Shown piece by piece: positions 56,154-64,000 of a stretch of 64,000 bases of DNA. The stretch's first letter is position 1; each line of letters begins with the position of its first letter. The position numbers and the translations under genes were made by a program. This stretch comes from DASQPR01 sp963797675. Its GTDB lineage: Bacteria; Actinomycetota; Actinomycetes; Mycobacteriales; Micromonosporaceae. The notes under the pieces are model-generated. The model was not told the origin of the DNA and made no database searches. It was given only the letters and a program-made list of their open reading frames with translations. The stretch lies in NCBI GenBank assembly GCA_963797675.1, contig CAWCQQ010000021.1, positions 1 to 64,000 on the forward strand. The letters are read 5' to 3'.

Positions 56154-57247
56154 TTATTTACAGGCACCCGAGTTGGCGTTCGCCATCAGTCCGGACTCGT
56201 CGACCGCTTCGAAATCGGTGCCGGTCAGCGTGCCGAGCGCGTGCAGGGCATCGTTGTTCCAGCGTGCGTCGGGGGCACCCGAGATATACCAGGGCGAGCC
56301 GTTGTCCGCGATGATCACGCCGTACGTCTTCATCGCCTGCGCGACGATCCGGGCCTGGGTCGGCAGATGTGAGATGTCGACGTTCGCCTTCAACCGCAGC
56401 CGCAGGCCCATCGGCGGCAGCGACGTGTCGTGCGACGACGAGGCAGGTGTCGGGCCGGCCAGAGATAGGCGGCCTGGGTCGCGGACACGGTCACCCGGAT
56501 CGCGTGGTCGATGTGGCCGGATGCCACCTCGGCGTAGGTGACCAGGCCCGGCAGGATCGGCAGCCCGGCGGCGTCCGCCGAGGTCCAGCCCTCGGGCCGC
56601 AGCTGGTCGCTGCGCAGGTTGTAGATCGCGCCCGAGCCGGCTTTCCACGAGCCATTCGATTGCGGGTACGCCGCATAGAGCTCGTAGTCCGTGCACGTCG
56701 AGGCGTCGTAGACGATCACGTGGCGGTCGCCGCTGCTGCTCGTACCACCTTCGATCTTGGCGGTCTTCGGCACCGCGTAGGGGCCTTTGTCGCTCTCGTC
56801 GGCGTACTGGAAGGAGACCTTGACCTTGGCTTGACCCGCCGGAACCGTGGTGATCGGGATGCCGATCGGCGCACCGTCCCAGAGCCCGGAACCGAAGTCC
56901 GCGTGGACCGGCGACCCGATGCCGATGCTCTTCACGTACGTCGCCGACTTGGCCGCCACCGGCAGGCTCGTCACCTTGGCGTGCCAGACGTCGTCGCTCG
57001 GCAGGATCGAACAGGCGGCCGGTTTCGCCGGGGGCTTCGCGCTCGGGCTCGCCGATGGGCTCGACGGCCCTCCACTCGGCGACGCGCCGACGATCTGCTG
57101 GATCGAGCCGGGCGATCCAGAGGCGCCGGGCTTGGATGCGCCGTGCGCCGTCGCGGTCGGGCCGGAGCATCCGCCGATCGTGATCGTCAGCGCGATGGCA
57201 CCGGCAATGAGGGCCACGTGACGGTGGGGGATGGGCACCCGCCGCAT
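56154..57247 (-). CDS. Putative lipoprotein (one -1 frame break)
   Basis: Exported protein of about 364 residues when repaired. Signal peptide with lipobox T-I-G-G-C, then a serine/proline-rich linker. A domain follows with VWHAKVTSLPVAAKSATYVKSIG, DFGSG, VIVYDASTCTDYELYAAYP and LPGLVTYAEVASGHIDHAIRVTV. At about 56445 the frame moves -1: YLWPARHL is in the first frame and ASSSHDTSLPPMGLRLRLKANVDISHLPTQARIV in the second. The remainder, ADNGSPWYISGAPDARWNNDAL, is the conserved end of an actinobacterial secreted family. One G seems to be missing. Function unknown. Confidence 0.78.
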
Positions 57248-57290
57248 TCTGCCCTGGACGGCTGTGCGCGACAACCGCCACTCTCAGCGA

Positions 57291-57722
57291 TCAAGCCCCA
57301 GCGGTGTTCGCCCGTAACTCCCGTAACATACGGATCAGCTCCAACCGGCGGGTGTCGTCCATCGAACCGAGGGCCCGCTCGCCGAGCGTCCGCATCTCTC
57401 GGTCCAGGATCTTCTCCAGGTCGCGGCCCCGGCGGGTCAGCGTCAGCGTGACGTGGTGGCCGTCCACGGACTTCCGCTCGACCAGGCCGGCCGCCTCCAT
57501 CTTGGTCGCGAGGCTGGTCACAGCGGACGTGCTGAGGTCCATCGACTTCGCGAGTTCGGTCGGCGTCTGGTCGTTCGCGGCCCACAGGCGTGCGAGCAGT
57601 GCGTGCTGCCCGTCAACGACGCCGTGCCGGGCCAGCATGGCGTCGCGGGCCTGAGTCAGTCCGCGGCTGGCCGACCAGAACGAGGCCCAGAACGCAGCAC
57701 GTACCTCATCCACGCAGCTCAC
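57291..57722 (-). CDS. MarR-family regulator
   Basis: Winged-helix repressor of 143 residues. ARHGVVDGQHALLARLWAANDQTPTELAKSMDLSTSAVTSLATKMEAAGLVERKSVDGHHVTLTLTRRGRDL is the MarR core including the wing. It is divergent from the beta-lactamase-fold gene at 57802, which it may control; the inference rests only on the shared 80-base promoter region. Confidence 0.9.
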   Translation of the reverse strand: MSCVDEVRAAFWASFWSASRGLTQARDAMLARHGVVDGQHALLARLWAANDQTPTELAKSMDLSTSAVTSLATKMEAAGLVERKSVDGHHVTLTLTRRGRDLEKILDREMRTLGERALGSMDDTRRLELIRMLRELRANTAGA

Positions 57723-57801
57723 CCCCGTTGATCACGAGCGTAACGAAGATAGGGGTTCCCGAGGGTCACGTTCGCCGCTTGGCGCGGCTTATGCTCGCCG
57801 A

Positions 57802-59202
57802 ATGACCGACAAGTTTGCCCAGCTGACGGCGGAAGCCGCGCTTGAGCGGCTGGTACGCACGTGCCAGGCCGACAACCGGATCCCGGCGCTGTCCGTCGCC
57901 GTGCATCGTGCCGACCGCCCGCTCTGGACGTTCCAGGTCGGATCGTCCGGGACGGCCCGGCCACTGGATGCGGAGACGCAGTTTCGGCTGGGATCGGTCA
58001 CGAAGACGTTCACGGCGATCCTGATCATGCAGTGCCGCGACGACGGCCTGCTCGGCCTGGACGATCGGATCGACGCGCACATCGACGTCCCCGCGTACGG
58101 CGACATCACCATCCGCCGGATCCTGTCGCACACGTCCGGGCTGCAACGCGAACCGTACGGCGACGTCTGGGACTCGCTCTTCTCACCCGACGACGACGTG
58201 CTGATCAAGGAGCTGGACCTGGCCGAACGCGTCCTCGCGAACGGCCGCCGGTTTCACTACTCCAACCTGGGGTTCGCGCTCCTCGGCCAGATCGTCGCGA
58301 AGGTCCGCGGCGGCACCTGGGCGGAGCTGCTCGGCGAGCGGATTCTCGAGCCGCTCGGCCTGTCGTCGATCACGCTCGCGCCGACCGAGACCGCTGCGAC
58401 CGGTTATCTCGTCCACCAGTTCTCCGATCACGCCTGGCCGGAGGAGGCCACCGACACCGCTGCGGTCGGCCCGGCCGCCCAGCTCTGGGGCACCGCCGCC
58501 GACCTGTCGCGCTGGGCCGGATTCCTGGTTGACCCGGCCACGCTCGATCCGGACGGCCGCGTCCTCGCGCCGGCAACGCTGGAGGAGATGCGCTGGCCGG
58601 CGACCACGATCGCCGAAGATGTCTGGGGCGTGGGATTCGGGCTCGGCCTGATGCTCGCGCCGGCCGCAAGCCCGCCGGGCCAACGGATCGTGCACGTCGG
58701 CCACACCGGCGCCATGCCCGGCTTCCTGGCCGGCGTCTTCGGCCGACGTGGCGGCACGGGTCGCCCCAAGGCGCTCGGTGCGGCCGTCCTCGGATCGTCC
58801 GGTACCGCGGGTGCGCTGGTCGCCCTGCCGTACGCGTTGATGGCCGCCGCGGTCGAGCACGATCCGGCCGATATCCCGGTCTGGACGATCGGCGCCGAGG
58901 CACCGGAGGCGTACCGATCGGTGCTCGGGACGTGGTGGACCGAGGGCAGCGTGATCGTGTTCTCGTGGCATGACGGCGTTCTGCGCGCGCGCCACGACGC
59001 GTCGCCGGCCGGGGCGCCGTCGATGGCGTTCGAGCCGATCGATGGTGATCCGGACGTGCTGCGTGCGATGTCCGGTGCCGAGATCGGTGAGCGGTTGCGC
59101 ATCACCCGGGATCCGGCGACCGGCGACGTCACGTTCATGCATCTCGCCACCTACCGGCTGACGCGTACGCAGTCGACCTTCGGCATCGCTAGCAATATCT
59201 AG
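57802..59202 (+). CDS. Serine hydrolase of the class C beta-lactamase fold
   Basis: Beta-lactamase/esterase-fold protein of 466 residues. GSVTKTFTAILI carries the S-x-x-K nucleophile, ILSHTSGLQREPYGD the conserved H-T-S-G-L, FHYSNLGFALLGQIV the Y-S-N motif, and HVGHTGAMPGF the H-x-G/T-G triad. The last 110 residues are an additional small domain. No signal peptide. Divergent from marR. Confidence 0.88.
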   Translation: MTDKFAQLTAEAALERLVRTCQADNRIPALSVAVHRADRPLWTFQVGSSGTARPLDAETQFRLGSVTKTFTAILIMQCRDDGLLGLDDRIDAHIDVPAYGDITIRRILSHTSGLQREPYGDVWDSLFSPDDDVLIKELDLAERVLANGRRFHYSNLGFALLGQIVAKVRGGTWAELLGERILEPLGLSSITLAPTETAATGYLVHQFSDHAWPEEATDTAAVGPAAQLWGTAADLSRWAGFLVDPATLDPDGRVLAPATLEEMRWPATTIAEDVWGVGFGLGLMLAPAASPPGQRIVHVGHTGAMPGFLAGVFGRRGGTGRPKALGAAVLGSSGTAGALVALPYALMAAAVEHDPADIPVWTIGAEAPEAYRSVLGTWWTEGSVIVFSWHDGVLRARHDASPAGAPSMAFEPIDGDPDVLRAMSGAEIGERLRITRDPATGDVTFMHLATYRLTRTQSTFGIASNI

Positions 59203-59281
59203 CGACGCCAGGGCGGCTGCTGGATACGATGGACACCACTGTTCGACTCGAGGAGAGGCGGCTTGGCCCTCGCGCCAACCT

Positions 59282-60367
<1,086 letters not shown>

Positions 60368-60411
60368 GCTACCGCTGCGATGCCGCATCAGCGAGCATCT
60401 GTCGGAGGAGC

Positions 60412-60924
60412 ATGATGTCGATCGAGATTGCCAACGAGTCGGGAGTCACCGTCGACTCCGACCTGCTGCTGGCGGTTGCGCGCTACGCGCTCGATGAGAT
60501 GGGTGTCAATCCGCTCGCCGAGCTGTCGGTGCTGCTGGTCGACATCGGCTACATGACCGAGCTGAACCACCGCTGGATGGGCGGCGACGGCCCGACCGAC
60601 GTGCTCGCGTTCCCGATGGACGAGAGCAGCGTCGATCACGGCCCGAGCGAGTCGACCGGCGGTGAACCGGCGCTGCTGGGCGACATCGTGCTCTGCCCCG
60701 AGGTCGCGGCGAAGCAGGCCGAGGCCGGTGGCCACGGCGCCGACGACGAGCTGCACCTGCTGACCGTGCACGGCGTCCTACACCTGTTGGGATATGACCA
60801 TGCCGAGCCGGACGACGAGCGGGAGATGTTCACGCTCCAGGCTCGACTGCTGGGCGGATGGCAGGCCAGCGTCGGTCGCACAGTGGTCGGGGCGCCGGCG
60901 GTTCCGGGTGCGACGTCCGCCTAG
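60412..60924 (+). CDS. ybeY: Endoribonuclease YbeY
   Basis: Metal-dependent rRNA-maturation and quality-control nuclease of 170 residues. The zinc site HGVLHLLGYDHAE (H-x3-H-x5-H) is intact, preceded by LNHRWMGGDGPTDVLAFPMDE. ATG at 60412 (or 60415) follows CGGAGGAGC. Part of the phoH-ybeY-CNNM-cdd-era run. Confidence 0.95.
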   Translation: MMSIEIANESGVTVDSDLLLAVARYALDEMGVNPLAELSVLLVDIGYMTELNHRWMGGDGPTDVLAFPMDESSVDHGPSESTGGEPALLGDIVLCPEVAAKQAEAGGHGADDELHLLTVHGVLHLLGYDHAEPDDEREMFTLQARLLGGWQASVGRTVVGAPAVPGATSA

Positions 60925-60961
60925 GTGCGCGGATCTCCGTGGACATGGTTAGGCTTACCTG

Positions 60962-62311
60962 ATGCCCGTCCATACTCTGCCTGACGTGCAACTGTTGGTC
61001 GTCGCGGCCTTGCTGCTCGTCCTTGGTGGACTCTTCGCCATGACGGATGCCGCGCTCTACTCGGTTTCAGTGGCACGCTCGGGCGAATTGGCACGCGAAG
61101 GCGTACGCGGTGCGAAGGCCCTCCAGGCGGTCGCCTCCGATGTGGTCCGTCACCTCAATCTCCTGCTGCTGCTGCGAACGCTGTGCGAACTCGGCGCGAC
61201 GACGCTGGTGGCGCTGGTGACGATCGAGGAGTTCGGGCCGGGATGGGTCGCCGCACTGATCGTCGCCGGTTCGATGACGATTCTCGTGTTCGTGATCGTC
61301 GGCGTCGCTCCCCGTACGATCGGGCGCCAACATGCCTATACCGTCGGGCGTTATGCCGCGCCGATCGTGCGCTGGCTCGGCCGGGTTCTGAACCCGCTGG
61401 CCTCACTGCTGATCCTGATCGGAAACGCGTTCACGCCCGGCAAGGGCTTCCGCGAAGGCCCGTTCGCGTCCCAGATCGAGCTGCGCGAACTGGTCGACCT
61501 CGCCGAGGAGCGTGGCGTCGTCGAACACGGCGAACGTGACATGATCCATTCCGTGTTCGCGCTCGGCGACACGATCGTCCGTGAGGTCATGGTGCCGCGG
61601 ACCGACATGCTGTGGATCGAAGAGGACGCGACCGTACGGCAGGCGCTCGGTGTCGCGCTGCAGTCGGGTTTCTCGCGCTTGCCGCTGATCGGCGAGAACG
61701 TCGATGACGTACTCGGCATCATGTATCTGAAAGATCTTGTGAAAGCGACCGAGTCCGGACGTTCGGACCGCGAGCGGGCGCGCGACCTGGCCCGGCCGGC
61801 GACGTTCGTGCCGGAGTCCAAGCCGGTCGACGATCTGCTGTCGGAGATGCAGCTCGCACGCGTGCACATGGCGATCATCGTGGACGAATACGGTGGCACG
61901 GCCGGGCTCGTGACGATCGAGGACATTCTCGAGGAGATCGTCGGCGAGATCACCGACGAATACGACGTCGAACGACCGCCGGTGGAACGGCTCGAGGACG
62001 GCTCGGTGCGCGTCACCGCGCGCCTTCCGGTCGAGGACCTCGGCGAGATCTTCGACGTCGAGCTGCCGGCGGACGAGGTGGAGACGGTCGGCGGCCTGCT
62101 CGCACAGGCGCTCGGCCGGGTGCCGATCCCCGGCTCGATGGCGATCGTGGACGGCCTGCGCCTCGTCGCCGAGGGCACCACCGGCCGGCGCAACCGGATC
62201 GATACCGTGCTGGTCCGCCGGGTCGAGGAGTCCGAGACGGACGGGGACGGCCCGGCCGAGCAGGACGAGACCGAGACCGATCTTGACGAGAGGCAGTCCG
62301 CCGATGTCTGA
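60962..62311 (+). CDS. CNNM/CBS-domain haemolysin-like transporter
   Basis: Probable magnesium/cobalt transporter of the CNNM (CorC/HlyC) family, 449 residues. The N-terminal membrane domain has three or four segments. Two CBS domains follow (VREVMVPRTDMLWIEEDATVRQALGVALQSGFSRLPLIG and ARPATFVPESKPVDDLLSEMQLARVHMAIIVDEYGGTAGLVTIEDILEEIVGEI). The CorC/HlyC domain closes the protein (LEDGSVRVTARLPVEDLGEIFDVELPADEVETVGGLLAQALGRVP). It overlaps the next gene by eight bases. Confidence 0.92.
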   Translation: MPVHTLPDVQLLVVAALLLVLGGLFAMTDAALYSVSVARSGELAREGVRGAKALQAVASDVVRHLNLLLLLRTLCELGATTLVALVTIEEFGPGWVAALIVAGSMTILVFVIVGVAPRTIGRQHAYTVGRYAAPIVRWLGRVLNPLASLLILIGNAFTPGKGFREGPFASQIELRELVDLAEERGVVEHGERDMIHSVFALGDTIVREVMVPRTDMLWIEEDATVRQALGVALQSGFSRLPLIGENVDDVLGIMYLKDLVKATESGRSDRERARDLARPATFVPESKPVDDLLSEMQLARVHMAIIVDEYGGTAGLVTIEDILEEIVGEITDEYDVERPPVERLEDGSVRVTARLPVEDLGEIFDVELPADEVETVGGLLAQALGRVPIPGSMAIVDGLRLVAEGTTGRRNRIDTVLVRRVEESETDGDGPAEQDETETDLDERQSADV

Positions 62312-62645
62312 CACTCTGGCCGCGGAGGACGCGAAGCTGGTGACGCTCGCGCGGGCGGCGCGAGCCCGCAGCGGTTCGCTCGAAGGCGCCGCGGTACGAG
62401 ACGGAGACGGCCGAACCTATGCTGGTACGGGCGTCAACCTGCCGTCGCTCGTCCTGAGTGCGCTGCAGTTCGCGGTGGCCTCGGCGATCAACGGGGGAGC
62501 CGACGTCATCGAGGCGGCCGTGGTCGTGTCCGAGGCATCGACGCTCGACATCGCCGGTCTCAGCGCGGTCCGGGACGTCTCGACGCACGCACCGATCCAT
62601 CTGGCGGCGCCGAACGGCGTCGTCATCGGCACGTTCACCGATTAA
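62304..62645 (+). CDS. Cytidine-deaminase-like protein without catalytic motif
   Basis: Protein of 113 residues at the position of Rv2365c-type genes between the CNNM transporter and era. The fold is cytidine-deaminase-like: LARAARARSGSLEGAAVRDGDGRTYAGTGVNLPSLVLSALQFAVASAINGGADVIEAAVVVS. However, the zinc ligands (H/C-A-E and P-C-x-x-C) are absent, so it is not expected to deaminate. The conserved location suggests a non-enzymatic or RNA-related role. Confidence 0.85.
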   Translation: MSDTLAAEDAKLVTLARAARARSGSLEGAAVRDGDGRTYAGTGVNLPSLVLSALQFAVASAINGGADVIEAAVVVSEASTLDIAGLSAVRDVSTHAPIHLAAPNGVVIGTFTD

Positions 62646-62653
62646 GGCACCCA

Positions 62654-63535
62654 GTGGCTACATACCGCGCCGGCTTCGCATGTTTCGTCGGACGACCGAA
62701 TGCCGGTAAGTCCACGCTCACGAACGCGATCGTGGGTCAGAAGATCGCGATCACGTCGAGCAAGCCGCAGACCACCCGCCACGTCATCCGGGCCGTCCTG
62801 CACCGGCCGGACGCGCAGCTGGTGCTCGTGGACACGCCCGGCCTGCACCGCCCGCGGACGCTGCTCGGCGAGCGACTCAACGATCTGGTCCGCCAGACCT
62901 GGAGCGAGGTCGACGTGATCGGCCTGTGCATCCCGGCGAACGAGGAGGTCGGCCGCGGCGACAAGTTCATCAGCGCGGAGATGGCCGAGCTCAAGCCGAA
63001 GATGATCGCGGTGGTCACGAAGACCGACCTGGTCGACAAGGCGAAGCTCGCCCGCCAACTGCTCGCGGTGAACAATCTCGCCGACTTCGTCGACATCGTG
63101 CCGGTGAGCGCGGTGGCCGGCGATCAGCTGGACGTGCTGACCGACGTGTTGTGCCGGCACCTGCCCGAGTCGCCGCAGCTTTACCCGGACGGGATGATCA
63201 CCGACGAACCCGAGTCGATCCTGGTCGCGGAGCTGATTCGCGAGGCGGCGCTGGAAGGCGTACGCGATGAGTTGCCGCACTCGATCGCGGTCATGGTCGA
63301 GGAGATGCAGGTCGAAGGGGCGCTTACCCGGATCTTTGCGGACGTCTACGTGGAGCGGCCCTCGCAGAAGGCGATCATGATCGGGCACCAGGGCTCGCGG
63401 CTGAAGGATGTCGGTACGCGTGCCCGCCTGCAGATCGAGGACCTGCTCGGCGGACGCGTCTACCTGGACCTGCACGTTCGGGTCGCGAAGGAATGGCAAC
63501 GCGACCCGAAGCAGCTGCGGAAACTGGGTTTCTGA
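62654..63535 (+). CDS. era: GTPase Era
   Basis: GTPase that binds the 3' end of 16S rRNA during 30S maturation; 293 residues. GRPNAGKSTLTNAIVGQK (G1), KPQTTRHV (G2), DTPGLHRPR (G3), TKTDLVD (G4). The KH domain contains RIFADVYVERPSQKAIMIGHQGSRLKDVGTRARLQIEDLLG. GTG at 62654, 8 bases after the cdd-like gene. Intact. Confidence 0.96.
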   Translation: MATYRAGFACFVGRPNAGKSTLTNAIVGQKIAITSSKPQTTRHVIRAVLHRPDAQLVLVDTPGLHRPRTLLGERLNDLVRQTWSEVDVIGLCIPANEEVGRGDKFISAEMAELKPKMIAVVTKTDLVDKAKLARQLLAVNNLADFVDIVPVSAVAGDQLDVLTDVLCRHLPESPQLYPDGMITDEPESILVAELIREAALEGVRDELPHSIAVMVEEMQVEGALTRIFADVYVERPSQKAIMIGHQGSRLKDVGTRARLQIEDLLGGRVYLDLHVRVAKEWQRDPKQLRKLGF

Positions 63536-63536
63536 G

Positions 63537-63872
63537 TTACATGCCGGTCGGCGTCCCGGTGCCCGTGCCGGCGGCCCCGCCGGGCGTCATCGGTGGGCGC
63601 GTACCGGGTCGGACCTTCGTCTGGAACCGCTGTGACGCGTAGTAGACCGCGACCAACGCGAGCACGAACTGGACGATCCGCTTCCACCAGTCGATGCCGG
63701 CGGTGTGGTCGAAGCCGAAGAGCCGTGCGATCAGCGTGCCCACGAACGCCGCGATCATGCCGGCCAGAACAGTGACCAGGATCGAGATGTTCTGCTTTCC
63801 GGGCAGGATGAGCCGGGCGAGTGCGCCGAGGATCGCGCCTCCGATAATCGACGTGAGGATGTCGCTGATCAT
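63537..63872 (-). CDS. GlsB/YeaQ/YmgE-family small membrane protein
   Basis: Protein of 111 residues with three hydrophobic segments: ILTSIIGGAILGALARLILPGKQ, ILVTVLAGMIAAFVGTLIARLF, VQFVLALVAVYYASQR. It matches the transglycosylase-associated (Tag) family by the G-x-L-A-R-x-(I/L)-x-P-G-K motif. The C-terminal tail is a cytoplasmic T/G/P-rich stretch. Often stress-induced; role unknown. Its end meets the era stop. Confidence 0.87.
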   Translation of the reverse strand: MISDILTSIIGGAILGALARLILPGKQNISILVTVLAGMIAAFVGTLIARLFGFDHTAGIDWWKRIVQFVLALVAVYYASQRFQTKVRPGTRPPMTPGGAAGTGTGTPTGM

Positions 63873-64000
63873 GTGCGTGCCTCCGGGTCTTTGCCCCTAC
63901 CGGTCGCGTACGGCCGGTTTCTTGATCCCAGTATTGGCACTTCACGGCCTTATATGCAGGTTCTTCGTTGGATTTATGGCTTTTATCGATCACGGAGCGT

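Overview
The window is a high-GC chromosomal segment from an actinobacterium. This is shown by the GC-rich third positions, frequent GTG and TTG starts, and the conserved actinobacterial order folC, ndk, ileS, rne, rplU-rpmA-obg, nadD-rsfS-gpgP-degV, holA, rpsT, lepA, hemW, hrcA-dnaJ-rsmE, phoH-ybeY-CNNM-era. DUF397, DUF4233, an F420-type luciferase-like protein and a translational T-box on ileS fit the same group. I cannot name a genus. No tRNA, rRNA, CRISPR array or complete insertion sequence is visible.

Layout. 1-8964: a partial AraC regulator, two related anchored proteins (one with a long proline-rich N-terminus), folC with a DUF4233 gene, a VOC-domain fusion protein, ndk and a CDP-glycerol-type transferase. 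8990-15290: the ileS T-box and ileS, an acyltransferase, an FAD oxidoreductase and a serine hydrolase. 15300-25940: a MazEF pair, then the radical-SAM/TIGR03936/RNase E group, interrupted by an accessory block (membrane protein, nudC, S4 protein, luciferase-like protein, ADP-ribosylglycohydrolase). 26148-32410: rplU-rpmA-obg, an MFS exporter, a YidB protein, and trpS behind a Trp-Trp leader-peptide attenuator. 32461-38964: pepN, an AMP ligase and the nadD-rsfS-gpgP-degV run. 38965-40850: a decayed segment where comEA-comEC normally sits, holding DUF397 and GntR genes and only the tail of comEC. 40852-53475: holA to rsmE, including two related secreted proteins, a CIRCE-controlled hrcA-dnaJ operon and a MIRU-like tandem repeat between dnaJ and rsmE. 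53578-63872: VapBC, a MerR/transglutaminase pair, a lipoprotein, MarR, a beta-lactamase-fold protein, and phoH to era.

Most of the window is translation, ribosome maturation, RNA decay and protein-folding machinery. Its control elements are recognisable: a T-box, a Trp attenuator, a CIRCE, toxin-antitoxin operators and many intrinsic terminators.

The most unusual property is that 12 otherwise well-conserved genes, several of them normally essential (ileS) or highly conserved (lepA, dnaJ, hrcA), are interrupted by single-base frame changes. I count 15 places needing a +1 shift and 3 needing a -1 shift. Every break in a plus-strand gene is +1. Consensus indels in an unpolished assembly are the simplest explanation. 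The directional bias and the lack of simple homopolymer context at several sites make it worth testing against reads. Frame-broken genes are annotated over their whole span with the break position stated.
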